A stretch of DNA of 64,000 nucleotides from Ornithodoros turicata. Lineage: Eukaryota > Arthropoda > Arachnida > Ixodida > Argasidae. The stretch spans positions 3,472,001 through 3,536,000 of the forward strand of contig NW_026999320.1 of NCBI RefSeq assembly GCF_037126465.1, in the 5' to 3' direction. Every line of letters begins with the position of its first letter. Position 1 is the stretch's first letter. Under the pieces are notes generated by a model. The model did not search any database and was not told the DNA's origin. It worked only from the letters and a program-made list of their open reading frames with translations. Shown here one piece after another: positions 1 to 11,236 of this stretch. The translations under genes were made by a program, and so were the position numbers.

Positions 1-93
1 CTGTTTCGGAGGGGTGGAAGGGTGCGCTGTTAGGGACACGTAAGCTACCGCTGTGTGTCGCTAACAGCGCACCCTTCCACACCTCAGAAACTG
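1..93. repeat. Imperfect inverted repeat (foldback) at window edge
   Basis: Bases 15-34 (GTGGAAGGGTGCGCTGTTAG) are the exact reverse complement of 61-80, and the pairing continues imperfectly outward to 1 and 93. The 26-nt centre adds a short GGACAC/GTGTGTC pairing. It probably belongs to a foldback or MITE whose remainder lies left of the window. Confidence 0.7.
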
Positions 94-179
94 TGAACTC
101 ACCCGCATTCGGCAGCCGCTAGGATGTCGCACCGAAGAAAAAGTACGCCGCTCGCGTGTTCCGTGAACCTTTGTCCCAA

Positions 180-849
180 CCTGTACCAATGAAAATAATA
201 GTGCGTAAGCCCTTTTCTGTGCCATGCACAAGGGATCAAGGTTGGAAGGATAAGTGAGACCGTAAACCTATATGCCCTAACTAATGTGTGAATGAATGAG
301 GGCATAATACACAGTTAGCAATGTGTTGGAGGTCGCGAGGTGCGGAAGCTTGGATAGTGCGAACAAACCTCCCGCAATTTTACGACGAACAAGATCAATG
401 TGATGATGTCAACGCAAGTTTTCATGTAGAACGAGGCCCAGGAAACGAACAGAGGGAACACGAGTAAGAACGTGACTGCCTAGCGAAATTTGATAATCAT
501 CTAGGTCGACGCGCTTTTGAGGGGAATTAATGACAACGTAGCATGACTTATCGAGATTAGCAGCTAATCTGTTTGATAACAACCAGTGATGAAGTTTACC
601 AAGAACAAGGTTCGCTTTATGAAAGAGTGAAGTAAGCGTTTCACCTTCCACAAATATGTTCGTGTCGTCAGCGTAGAGGAAGCTGGTAGTGTTTAAATAA
701 TCTGGCAGATCGTTAATGTAAACAAGAAAGAGAAAGGGGCCAAGAATGGATCCCTGTGGGATGCCTGTGGACAAAGAACCCAAACGAGATTTCGTGCCAT
801 CCTGTTGGACAAACTTTAGCGCTGCTCCTGTCGACGTTAGGAAGTACAT
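180..849 (-). pseudogene. Decayed non-LTR retrotransposon reverse transcriptase (Jockey/CR1-like)
   Basis: Read on the minus strand from 849 down, the translation shows a non-LTR RT palm: GIPQGSILGPFLFLVYINDLP-like block 2-3 residues, then the catalytic FLYADDTNIF box (YADD) and a downstream FLGLVLHENL segment. The 146-residue open stretch ends at a TGA at 406-408. The homologous frame continues after this stop (HHIDLVRRKIAGGLFALSKL-like, then LLTVYYALIHSHIS), with two more stops near 260-285 and a one-base shift near 215. It is 5' truncated, because a stop lies just upstream of 849. The N-terminal endonuclease and ORF1 are absent. This is a dead LINE copy, with clade assignment only approximate between Jockey and CR1 types. 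Confidence 0.85.
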
Positions 850-954
850 TCACGTTCGAAGAGTTCTTGTGACTTTGTCTGTTTGGTCTGAATGTGCATT
901 TTGATAAACTACACTGTAAGTAATATGATACTTAAGAAGTAATAGTAGAGACAA

Positions 955-2290
955 GTGCAGAGTTTATTGGCTTGCAGCATAGCAGCAGCCTCTCCGGATA
1001 TCACGCGCGAAAAACTATACGGAGCACAGAGAAGCGCTGAGAAAAAAATAGAGATAGAGAAAATTTTTAATTACTTCTCTTTCCTTGTTTTTTTTCTTTT
1101 TCACGTTGAAAATGCAAGCAAAATCAACAATACAGTTGTTAAACCGACAATTTCAGTGTTCCTGAACGTTGGGATAATCGTTCGCGAAGAACTATGTACA
1201 AAGAACTTGACACGCCTTTCAAATTTTCAGTGTGTCATTTGGAAAAGAAGCTCATTTGTTTCTGTTCTGTGGCGCCGCTCATGATCTCAGTTGTCTCGCG
1301 ACGTAAACACCCAATTATATGTTTCTGTTGGTGCGTCAAGTGAAGTTTTTGATTCATGAATGGTATATGCGAATGCCAAATAACTATACCGCTCAGCTGT
1401 GTACGCTAAGGTACTTTGCTATAACTGCGGTCCTTTCCAGGGGTTTCATTACCCCCACGCCCACCCCCCCAGGGAGGTGTACACTTCCCCTAAATTTCTG
1501 CAACCGCCCCCTGTAATTCATGAGATTTCCTTATACAGCATGGCCACCAATGCATATACCCATAGATATGCATCCATCAAGGTATACCCCCCAATCTTAT
1601 CACGCCGAGTACCACATCTTGGTTTCAATGCGCATTGGTGATAGTGCCAGCCGCAACAACAATGACAAAGAAGAAATTGCCGTTGTTCTTCGGTACTGAG
1701 TTGCGCAACGGGCTAAAGGCTTGAGTTTGAGAGTTTCAGTACACGCGAAAAAAACAAAACAAAAACAAATGTAGAACAGACGACACAGAAAAACGGACAC
1801 GACAAAATGATTGGGACTGTGTTATGCTGTAATTTTTTTTTTGTGTGTGTGTGGCTCTGGTTCTGCATTTTTGTGAATGTGTGTCATGTTGCCGGCACCC
1901 TTGCACTCTTGCCACAAAAAGAGCCTCGACATAAAAGTGCAGGTTGTGAGAGGCACATAAACACTTCTTACATTGCTAACTTGTCTATCACAAGACATGT
2001 GAAAGGATTGCTAAATTAAAATTTAATAACACAAAAATGAGGCTACATAATTCCAATAGAAGGGAGAGTAAAGATTGGAATAACAGGTAAATGTAAAGCA
2101 CTAAAGTGTTAGCATTCTTCTGATGTGTATGATGTACTGCACTATTTAACCCATGACAAACCCATGTTGTCAAACATTGTAACTTCTTGCATTCAACACA
2201 AAGGTGCTATACTTATTCCATCTAAGCGACTTGTGTTTACATGGACACGTGGCACACCGTTTTGGCACAAAGATATGATATCTCTGCTTG
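955..2290. other. No gene seen; dispersed repeat fragments
   Basis: Short open frames here show no recognisable domain, no convincing splice borders and T/A-rich low-complexity composition. The only structured piece is the tail motif at 1272-1320. Confidence 0.5.
1272..1320 (+). repeat. Dispersed retroelement tail motif copy 1
   Basis: Contains CTCATGATCTCAGTTGTCTC followed by GCGACGTAAACACCCAATTAT. The same TTGTCTCGCGACGTAAA core and AATTAT tail recur at 8317-8356 and 18931-18970, with a diverged form at 13146-13198. The conserved core plus simple ATT-type tail is what a SINE/LINE 3' end looks like, and I associate this motif with tick genomes. Confidence 0.6.
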
Positions 2291-2294
2291 TTGG

Positions 2295-2445
2295 ATAGAT
2301 CAAGCAGATATTGTGTCAAATGAAAAAATAGCTAGGAAGCAACCGAGCTGGTGAAGATGATTTTTCAGACTTCATATTGTGTCTGTCCTTTCGCGTTCCC
2401 AAGTCTCGGGGTTTTACATTATGCATTGTGGCAAAATTGTGTTAC
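2295..2445 (+). repeat. Dispersed repeat with GAGCTGGTGAAGAT core
   Basis: AATGAAAAAATAGCTAGGAA is followed by GCAACCGAGCTGGTGAAGAT and, about 75 bases later, GTTTTACATTATGCATT. The same blocks occur on the opposite strand at 20390-20460, and shorter decayed pieces occur near 28605-28640 and 51070-51090. It is a family of interspersed copies, probably a non-autonomous element. Confidence 0.6.
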
Positions 2446-3319
2446 TTATATGACTCCTAGACTCCTAGAGCGATTAAAGGAAGTCCATACGAGTACATAT
2501 GCTTTGCAAACAAGTTGTTGTAAAGTATAATCAGGTTCCCGTTGAATTGGCAAAGCATTAGTCATCTCATAACAAAGTGATGAAAGCGACTAGCGAGAAA
2601 TGCAAAGCCGCAAGCACTGTTGCAGGGCCGTGTTCACAATGGGCAATGAGGTGTTTCACTTTCCGTACAGCAGACCGACTATGCTCAATGAGTCGTTTGC
2701 AGTGTTTATGATTGATGTAGGCCATGACAACTACATATGAACTTTCCAGAGTATGTAATGATGTCTTTTGTGAACAAGACAAACCTCAATATATTCCCTG
2801 GTAATTTTGGTCCTACTATATTCATTGAATTGAGGGTTTCTGGTATTTAGGTGTGCACCTCCCTTTGATCTTTAGTGGAAATCACACATTAGTTACGTGT
2901 CTTCTAAGGCGCTTAAAAAAATTCTTTTTGAAGTACACACGAAAACTGCCCTTCGTACACTATGCTGGTGGCATACAAAACCCTTGTACAAAGTGCCTTA
3001 GAAACGGTTTGGAAATCGTTCTGTTGAAGACTGTTTGGTTTATCACTTAACAGTATGCTGAGGATCACCTTAGAGGATCCATACTTTGTCCTCCCAGGAT
3101 CCTCTTCACTAGGCTGTGCACATCATCTGAATATTGTACCGTCTGTTCAGGTATCAAGTACTGCTTTTTGCCTTCGACAATTGCCAAACAGAATGATATT
3201 GGCGGTGGAAACAGGGAGCATACTTTGAACAAATCTTCGCAGACTGCACTCTCCTGCCATAGCCATAATAATGGCTGCAGTATGTCTGAATAAGTTTGTA
3301 AAAAGCTGAACAAACAGGC

Positions 3320-3495
3320 AACACCATATTCAACATGACAGAACTGGTGTTCTGAGGCTGGAACAACATAGCAAGGACAAATATACATGCAAAGCCTCAA
3401 GCCTGACAAACAAAGCCTAAGGCTTTGTATGTATTTGTCCTTTCAATGTTGTTCCAGCTTCAGAACAACAGTTCTCTCATGTTCAACAGTTGCCG
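3320..3495. repeat. Long imperfect foldback
   Basis: The left arm (about 3325-3395) and the right arm (3419-3490) are reverse complements over about 70 bases with a few mismatches. Shared blocks include GAACTG(G/T)TGTTCTGA(G/A)GCTGG and GGACAAATA(T/C)A(T/C)AT/GCAAAGCCT. The loop is about 23 bases. Its transcript would form a long hairpin. No target duplication was identified. Confidence 0.75.
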
Positions 3496-3626
3496 TTTGC
3501 GTCGATCCCGTCGTATGCTTGTGTGTATGGAGAAAAAAAGGTAAGAGTGAAAGGAGGATGTGTCAGAGAGAGTGGCTGGTTTGTCCCTCCAGATGACGCG
3601 CCCTTGGAAGTCGGTGGGGGAGATGT

Positions 3627-3699
3627 GTTAGCTTAGCTCAATTGGTGGAACCGTGGACCGGTAATCCAGAAGATGTGGGTTCGATTCCTACAGCTGGCT
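3627..3699 (+). tRNA. tRNA-like sequence (SINE head or tRNA pseudogene)
   Basis: The 73-nt sequence folds nearly as a cloverleaf. The acceptor stem GTTAGCT (3627-3633) pairs with AGCTGGC (3692-3698) using two G-T pairs. The T arm GTGGG-TTCGATT-CCTAC is well formed. An A-box-like TTAGCTCAATTGG and a B-box GGTTCGATTCC are present. The anticodon loop CCGGTAA lacks the normal T33, and the D stem has a mismatch. Pol III promoter boxes with a poor anticodon arm fit a tRNA-derived SINE head better than a working tRNA gene. Confidence 0.55.
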
Positions 3700-3759
3700 A
3701 ACCTTTTCAGTGACTGTAATATTTCAACACATATTGTCATATTGTGGTTTTGGTCTGGT

Positions 3760-4920
3760 GAATGGGCACGAAATAGGTATTGTTTCCCAAATTGTGGGTT
3801 GAACCTCCCCCAGGACAGCTGCAGAAGTAGCACAGGAAACACAGAAAGCTAAGAAAATGGACAGAACTGCACATAAGTATGTCCTGCTGCATCAGTAGAT
3901 CTCCTCCGGTTTGTAAACAAATGACATCATACTGTTCAACAGCAGCATTAATTTGGTAGAGTCGAACTACGCTCAAAGCTAGGGGCGGACAAGGTCGCGC
4001 CTAAAAGGTACGGTCTTTAGGGGATATTCGGTGGTCTCTCAAAGGGCACGCGACTTTCGGTCCTACTTTTCTTTCAAGATGGGGCATGGAAGAAGGGCCC
4101 ATTCGTGGAACCGAGCCCTCCTCTTCCAATTCGTTTCGGTTTCGGTCTGTCTACCAACGTCACGAATCATGATGACATTTATATTCTGCTGAGTTTCTTA
4201 CGTGCTGTCCGGAACATGTGTGTAGGTAGGTATGAATTGTTATACCACTAATTTTTTTATTATTATCCTCTTTGTAGTTTGAATCCCATGAAAAACCATT
4301 GCACAGCACCAGAACACAAAGGCTACATTATGACCCAGTTTCAGCAACCTTTTTAGCATCTGAACTAAGATGAGCGGTCATTAAACTCTCTGATTCACTA
4401 AATGAGTTATTATTACTGAACCATTCGCCACATCACCGATGAAAAAAAAAAGAAGTGGCAGCCCTTGATCTTGGTTCAGTTAACCAGGGTTGGTGAAACC
4501 GGGGCTACGGAAGTCACCGAAACATTCATCACATCATCAACCAAAGTTTGTAAAAAGAATTGAGTGCTAGCATTAAGTTTTGACAATTGTGAGTAGCATT
4601 TTAACTGCTGTCTATGTAGCTGCAGCATAATTACAACCAATTCAGAAAAAGTAGTACAAAATTGGAAGGTACTCTACTCTATCTTGCATGGTACTAAAAA
4701 CTGTGATCATTCCAAGTGCTCATCCTCTTGGCCCAGATTCTGTAGCAGATTTATCAGCCATTTGTGTTCCTATTTGCGGTTCTGTGGCAAACTAGCCACT
4801 AGCCAAGTACATACCAGCATTCCTAGGTTACACAGAACATGTAGTTATAAGAGTGGTTTAAATAACCTTGCAGAAGTTCCACATGCTGTTCAGTAACGTT
4901 ATTAGAAATGGAGTTAATTG
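3760..4920. other. No gene seen
   Basis: No open frame here shows a domain or coding-like composition. A poly-A run (4441-4452) and a TTTTTTAT stretch are the only notable low-complexity pieces. Confidence 0.5.
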
Positions 4921-4934
4921 TTCCAACATCAACT

Positions 4935-5276
4935 TTATTTTGAGATGGACAGGTAGTTCCATCGCCAGGTGCGATACTCTACCCTATAGCTGCTTGTGAT
5001 GTGAGGAAGGAAATAATGTCCCATGGAGTCCAAAATTGTCAAAAGAGCTTTGAGGGAAGGCATTCGTGGAATCGGTTTAGTCATAGGCCGAGCAATTTTA
5101 AGAGAGTGGCAGGAGTCCAGATTATTAAGTGATCCAAAAATGACAGTTTGGAAAGCTCGGTAGTGAGGGCAATGACGAAGAATATGCTCTGGGTCTTCTA
5201 CAACACTGCAGTGACAGCATCTGATACACTCAAGTTACCTCAGGTGGTAATGCCACTGAGCTGTAAATGGCCCATT
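4935..5276 (-). pseudogene. C-terminal end of a non-LTR retrotransposon ORF2 with CCHC-like motif
   Basis: On the minus strand a frame runs from about 5276 to a TAA at 4935-4937. It contains a GPFTAQW segment and then a Cys-rich CIRCCHC...EDPEHILRHCPHYR motif. That C-x2-C..H-x4-C arrangement is the usual C-terminal zinc-knuckle-like end of Jockey/R1/I-type ORF2 proteins downstream of RNase H. One in-frame TAA lies between the two blocks, so it is dead. The 3' UTR resembles the fragment at 47075-47165 (shared GCGATACTCTACC and GAAATAATG), showing a repeated family. RT and endonuclease regions are missing here. Confidence 0.7.
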
Positions 5277-5479
5277 GAGTCACAGTCCATGAGTCACAGA
5301 GCAGCATCTTGCCGACAAGTGTTTTGTGGCATCCAGAAACCAAGTTATGGGTCAAAATTTCTCAGTATAGACGGGAGGAAAATGTCAGTTGTGCATTGAC
5401 AGGAAGACAATTTGTACAATCCACTGATCTGTTCGTCAACGAGATCTGCTTTCTACATGAACAGTAACCGTCCTTTTCC

Positions 5480-6960
5480 ATCTTTCACTGTGATCTAATT
5501 AAACACCTCCTTCCTATGATGGTGTTCCCGGCACAGTCTTACCTTGCTGAACTACTTTTCGCGGCTCTTATTAAACATAACATTAGCGGTTCTTCGTAGG
5601 CTGAGACCGAGGAAAGCAAGACATGATGTTCATGTGAATACCGTCGTAACAAATGGTTGACACATTAGTTTTGCGTTACGTTTTATATGTTGCTCATCGT
5701 GGACATTTTTCACTACCCGATATCCTGTCCAGAGCAGCTACGACTGTATCAATGTCACTTCACCCATGAATTCCTTCATGAGTTGCTCGCGTGTCAGCGC
5801 ACCAAGTCGTTACACGTCTGAAAAATACCTGACGAAATCGGCAGAAGAAGCATATGCTTTATTAGAGTTTGCAGTGATTATCCTTTTTATGCAGCACATC
5901 CGCAACACCATACGAACCACACGGCTCCGTGGTTATTCCATTTTCTCAGATAGCCTCGTTCCCAATGGGAGCCGAACCGCTGAAGCGTTGTTTACATAGT
6001 ATTCATACGCGTAGTTATTTACGCCTATAACTTAATTAATATATTAATTAATAATTAATGAATTATTGAGAGATACATGCGACAGATAATACGACACAGA
6101 ATTGCATAAAGACTCGTTATTTTGAAGTGTGACCCTCTTAAACACTGATTTTCTCACGTGAAACCATGCTTAACATTGGACTGCACAGACCTAATGTGAT
6201 TTATTGTGACAGCGCGGATCTCAAAGGGATCAAGTTTGAAGTGCAGATTTCTTATCGTGGATTTCAAAAGGTTTAGCGATGGAGCAATACATCGCTTCAG
6301 AGAGACTCAGAAGTCGGCGCAAACGGATTTCACAACGCTCGTTGGTGACGCGTTAAGGGCAACCTCCATGGAACGAATGTACAGCGAAAAAGCTGCGAAC
6401 TTCGCTCAGCGTCGGACGCCCTGCGCGAGGCGTCAAAAATGTGAGCGCCGCCGCCGATCTGCCCATGCCAGGTATTTTCGCCCAGCGTCCGCGATTCCGG
6501 AAGCGTCAACTGCAGATGAACAAATCAAAGTGCTCTTCCGCTACGAATCTACGCCATATCGCCTGCACGTGGTCGTCTGCTCTCGTGAATCATCGTCGTC
6601 GTCCTTTTCTTGCAACTGGATGCTGTCGTCTGCTCGCTGTTTCGCCAACTGCATCGTTAGAACGTGAGGCATTCTCTGCCAAGAAACATGTTTTCTTTTC
6701 GCTGTAGTGAATATGCTTTTCGGTACGTTACTGGCCGCATCTTTTCAGACAGATGTTGGATTTAGTTGCAAAATGTGTGACATGAAATGCACTTTTTCGA
6801 GCAATTGATTTCACTAAGCTTTCACCTTATACCCTGGCAACAGTGACATCACAGCATGACTTCCCGACGCCGTCCGCTGGTTTTTCGCTCCATGGAGCTG
6901 GTGCCGGCGAACAACTGGCGGCGAAACGCGCGTGGCAGTCTGCCGCGCGAACTTCGTTGC
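5480..6960. other. No gene seen; AT-rich patch and G/C-rich repeat
   Basis: 6028-6062 is an AATTAATATATTAATT-type AT-rich stretch. A block AGGGCAACCTCCATGGAACG at 6357-6376 recurs inverted at about 6967-6989 (CGCTCCATGGAGGTTGCCCT), suggesting opposite-oriented copies of one repeat about 600 bp apart. Open frames across 6206-6707 look like by-products of G/C-rich repeat DNA. Confidence 0.45.
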
Positions 6961-6986
6961 AAAAATTCGCTCCATGGAGGTTGCCC

Positions 6987-7106
6987 TTTATCAGTCTCAT
7001 TGAAATGTAGACTGCATATTAGCAGTTCAGTACCAGGTTGAACATCCTCGCGTTGAATCCAGGCAAGCCACCTACTTCTTGCTGGCTCATTGCCCGAACC
7101 TGATGC
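6987..7106 (-). pseudogene. THAP zinc-finger domain fragment
   Basis: The minus-strand translation includes RSRWLAWIQRED followed by ELLICSLHFNETD. This is the second half of a THAP DNA-binding domain: the R-W...I.R helix and the C-x2-H zinc ligands in ICSLHF. The N-terminal C-x2-4-C half, which would normally sit on the same or the preceding exon, is not visible nearby. Immediately downstream the sequence changes to a dispersed repeat (GGGCAACCTCCATGGAGCG), so the domain is interrupted. THAP domains occur in P-element transposases and host factors; which source applies here cannot be told. Confidence 0.65.
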
Positions 7107-7309
7107 ATCCTGAAGGCCGCGCATGCTTTTTGTTTTCGTTTGGACAGCTTCGAACTCCACACGGCACCACTGCTGGTCTACTGAATGAAGCACGCCCTTG
7201 TCTAACACACGTGTACGGGCAATTATACAGGCTCTATGCGCTATCTTTATTATTAGATTTATTAGATGGAACGAAAACAAGACGCGCATCAAGACGCAAA
7301 GAGCCACAT

Positions 7310-8310
7310 ACTAGACGCCGATACAGACGTGTATGGGGTCCGTGCTCTCTTCTCGAAGACGCACGCAGTTACGATAAAATATTCGCCGTAACGTGCCATC
7401 GGTAAACAGATACCATTTTCAAAACGTTTACTTTCCTGTTTAATATCTTAGAATGTATAGCAGTGAACAAGTATAGCGCATCGCTCTACCGAGAGCAGAA
7501 AAAAATTTTCGCAGCGAATGTGGCGCACCGTCGGTGTGACGTTACAGTACTGGAGGAGTGGCAAAGAGATGGTGTCCGGAAACCTCCCGCCGCGACAGCG
7601 TTTTTTACAATTAAATTGCGCTGTAGTGGGACCTTATTAAGGCGAAATATTTTTCGTGTACGCTTTTCATTGGCCATTTCACGAAATACGAGCGGTTTTT
7701 ATACATCTTGAATACCCTTTCCATGCTCCTTTAAGACAGGAGAGCGTTGCATGTGCAAAGCGCCTCTAGGCTTGTGCGTGCCACCGATTCTCCTTTTCCG
7801 GTAGAACCATCTTCCGATCCTGTCTTCGCATCTTATGGTGATGCTCGAATAGGCATCGAAATGTCATGTTAAATTTTGCTTTCTCCGGTTACGTCAAGCC
7901 AGTGTATGTATGCGAATACTCATTAATTAAAGTGCTGGTGAGTCAAACCGGAGAGGAGCGTGAAGAGTAGGAGAAGCACCGCGACGTGCTTGTAGGAGCG
8001 CGGGAGCGCCACACTCCGCAAAAGGAGATGTTCCGTAATGTCCTCGAGCACCGACAGAGCCTACCTTCGTGACTACACCAATAGTGAGGATAGATCCGCC
8101 GTTTTTATGTGGTTGCGGTGCGGTACTGAACAGAACCGTAATTACATCAGGAAAAAGTACATAGGGCGTCCGAATTCGATGCTATCGATCGTTTCGCCCG
8201 CTTTCTTATCCTCCCTCTTTTGACGACTGATGTGACACCTACAGCTTGTCCATGTTAGCTTGTTAGATCGCCCCATGCTTTTGGGCGACTATTATCCCCA
8301 ATGACATTGG
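7310..8310. other. No gene seen
   Basis: No frame in this stretch gives a recognisable domain, and no splice-bordered exon candidate was found. Confidence 0.45.
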
Positions 8311-8316
8311 TCTTTC

Positions 8317-8356
8317 CCTCAGTTGTCTCGCGACGTAAACTCCCAATTATATAATA
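8317..8356 (+). repeat. Dispersed retroelement tail motif copy 2
   Basis: TCAGTTGTCTCGCGACGTAA followed by ACTCCCAATTATATAATA. It is almost identical to the copies at 1272 and 18931. Confidence 0.6.
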
Positions 8357-8565
8357 CATCAGTTTCCCCCTGATTTCTTGAAAATGACAGACGTACGCCT
8401 TTCTGTGACTTTTCTGCAGACTCTTAAAACAGATATTTAGCGCATAGCACGCCGAAGGCCAAACATTGCACACAACGATACCTTTGTCGAAATAGATTTT
8501 TTGAAAACGGAAGGTGTACACCCTTTGTGACACTTACACAGTTATGTTAATTGTCACAAAACGGC

Positions 8566-8716
8566 ACTCGCTTTCCACAAATCAATGGAATGGTGCTAAT
8601 GGTGACCTTCAGCGTGTTATGCGATAAAGTTCCGCGGTGAAACTCTGTTTTCGACAAATCAGGAACGATACCGGTATCATTCTTCCCGTGGTGTGCCTCC
8701 AGCGTGTTATGTGCTA
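8566..8716. repeat. Degenerate two-copy tandem duplication (about 77-90 bp)
   Basis: CCACAAATC...CAGCGTGTTATG (8574-8621) is repeated as CGACAAATC...CAGCGTGTTATG (8651-8711). The offset grows from 77 to 90 bases across the unit, so an indel separates the copies. Confidence 0.55.
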
Positions 8717-9644
8717 ACTTACCATCCATGTGTTAAGAGCGCGCAGCGTCTACACATGCGCCTGGAGGGCCCTCCGATGTGTGACAGATTTTGCGCTCCG
8801 TTTTTCGCTGTCACGTGGAGTTTTCATTGAAATATCGCGAAAGACTGAAATGTTTGTTTCTAATAAAATATCAGTAGACCACTGATAAAAGAGCATACTG
8901 GCAGGCCTGCAAGTGCACGTAATCCATCGGACGATAAAAAAAAGGAAACTTATCTTGGACGACACTGAGGACCACAAACGCAGACACAGAGAGACAGGTT
9001 GTTTGTCTCAGCCCTGCTGTAGATTAAGCTGTATACTTCAACTTCCTCTGGATAGGAAGATCGACTGATAGCAGAAAGAGAACCACTGCAGCTTACAGCA
9101 TGCTTAAAAAACAGAAAGAAAGAAAAAGACGTGTCATAAAAAAATATTGTGGACACGCCCAGGCATCTTCGTGTTTCGTTCGTTAGTAGATGGGCAGGTT
9201 GGTACATAATTCGTGAGACTGCCTCGAGATAATGTTACTTGGTCGCTAGATTACCCAACATGAAATCAAGTGAATACCGAGCAGGTGACGACTTGGAAGT
9301 AAAGTACTTTCAGTCAGAATTTAAAAGTACATGCCTTGAAGAGTTGCTGATGTTATTATGTCAAAGTACTGGTTTAAAAGAAGTGACATTGCAGTTGGCA
9401 TCAAGACGAAAACGAAGAGACGAAGTGTTTCAAGCGAATGTCGTTCCTTGCGTGACGGTTTTCGTGCTACCATGCCATAAAACTGTGCTTGTTTCTTTAC
9501 AAAGAAAAAAAAAACAGTTTTGACGGCATCTGCAAGGTGAGGCAGCATTCGATATGTAGCGGTCATCAGCAAGGCGACGTGCCACTGCTACCATGACACA
9601 AACCATGACACAAACCATTGAGGTCTATCAACCATGTCCTGGAG

Positions 9645-10730
9645 CGAAGCCATGGATTGAAAAGCTACTCAGCAGGTCTGGCCCTCAGAGACATTCCCTC
9701 ATCGCCGATCGGGACTAATTTAGGGGAACACCATCTCTTTCACATTTGTTGACTCGGACATCGAACACCACAGCCCGCTAGACAATTTCGATGTTCACCA
9801 TCCCACTTTTTCCATCTACTTTACGAGCCACCCTGGAAGCATCACTGAAGGTGCTGTGTCTAGATCTAGGACTCGCTAGGCGGCGATGCTCCTCGCTCTG
9901 CGTTCAATGACCTGGTATTTCACGGTTCTCGTCTTGCACCACTCTCAGCACGACGACCTTCGCGGTCACGTTCGCTGCGTTACACCGCCTCACGCTTCGC
10001 AGCATATCTCTTCGGGTTTTCGCCAACGGCACCTTTCAAGCCACACGCTCATGTACTGGTCTCAGTACACCGCTGTCACCCGCGCCAAACGCACCTCCTA
10101 CACGTCAGCGGTCCATGATTCCAGCACACACTACCTCCCTACCTGGTATACCCCGACGGTACTCATTTATGCTAAACCAGCAGCGAACCACCTTCTAGCA
10201 AGCAAGGGGCACCCGGACCACTGCTCCACTGAGGACGACACTGAACTCGTCTCCCGGCCTCCACCTCCGTCGTTATTGTCCTCTCTGGCACCTTAGCAGC
10301 TCACGTGCCAGTCGTGGTACTGCCGCCCCCTCGCCCAACCCACTTCAGCCCTTCACTGGAACCCGCACGGCTTACATTGCGCTTGCCCATGCCGTCCCAC
10401 ATCTGCCCTACCCCATGTCATACCAAGAAGCCGTGTGCACAGGCGCGCCTCGCCCAAGTGTCGTCCTTATTCTCCATCCCGCGGTATCGAGGCGGGCGTC
10501 AACCGCAAGGGCTGCTCCACGTGTAACGGGAGAGTGATGCAGCGATCCCTGGATGATAACGACGCGCCCTTTCTACAATGCGCCATGTCACAAGCAATTC
10601 AGTTATATCCGCAACGCCCTAAAGTGAAGCCACGGGTTGAGAAGCTCCCCAGCGCATCCGGCTCTCCGTGTCAGTCAATCGTCGCCTATCAGGACTCATG
10701 TAAGGGAACACCATCTCCTCCACAGATAGG
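9645..10730. repeat. Diverged direct repeats flanking C-rich DNA
   Basis: GGATTGAAAAGCTACTCAGC near 9652 and GGGTTGAGAAGCTCCCCAGC near 10636 begin parallel segments of about 90 bases. Both end in GGGAACACCATCTC(T/C)(T/C)(T/C)CACA. The 985-bp spacing could reflect decayed LTRs or two units of a large tandem repeat. The DNA between is C-rich on the plus strand and has an open frame at 9886-10296 without a recognisable domain. Confidence 0.55.
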
Positions 10731-10960
10731 GGATTGATACAGCGGACGCAGGAGCTAATGCTTGCACAAGGTGCATATGACAATGAAAAGTGCCGCGGCG
10801 CACGACAAATATAATGTCCCAGGCAAGCACAGTCACGTGCTCGCGCACAATGCTTCGTGCCTGAGAATTGAACTGTTTGGCGGCTGCAGGCCGAGCGTGT
10901 TCGTTTCTCTTTTTTACGTCACCTAGAGTCAGTGAATAGCTTCCGAGCATTGCAACTGAT

Positions 10961-11236
10961 CAGTGGCGTATCTAGAGCTACCTGCGCCCATGGCAACATC
11001 GTTAACATGATGTCCTTGGGGATGCGTTTTCGTGTGGTCCGCACTAGGTTTCACACTACAACCTCTCTAATGGCGGGTGCTTTAGATCATTTATGAATGT
11101 GCCAGGTTGAGTGCCCGACCTGGCACATTCACACCCGACCACAATTATGTGGTCGGGTGTGAATGTGCCAGGCGCCCCTGTTCACCTGGCGCCCATGGCA
11201 CCTGTCCACACCTGCCACACCCTAGATACGCCACTG
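10961..11236. mobile_element. hAT-type MITE with 8-bp target-site duplication
   Basis: The 276-bp element starts CAGTGGCGTATCTAG and ends CTAGATACGCCACTG, a 15-bp inverted terminal repeat. Identical 8-bp flanks CAACTGAT lie at 10953-10960 and 11237-11244. An 8-bp duplication with CAGTGGCG ends is diagnostic of the hAT superfamily. It has no coding capacity. Inside is a perfect 24-bp palindromic pair (11119-11142 and 11149-11172) around a 6-base AATTAT loop. Confidence 0.92.

Noticed and set aside
3065..3409. 114-codon minus-strand open frame
   Set aside because: Its first part is one arm of the foldback at 3320-3495 and no domain is visible in the rest.
9886..10296. 136-codon open frame as a gene
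   Set aside because: Strong C bias, no domain, no borders, and it lies between diverged direct repeats.
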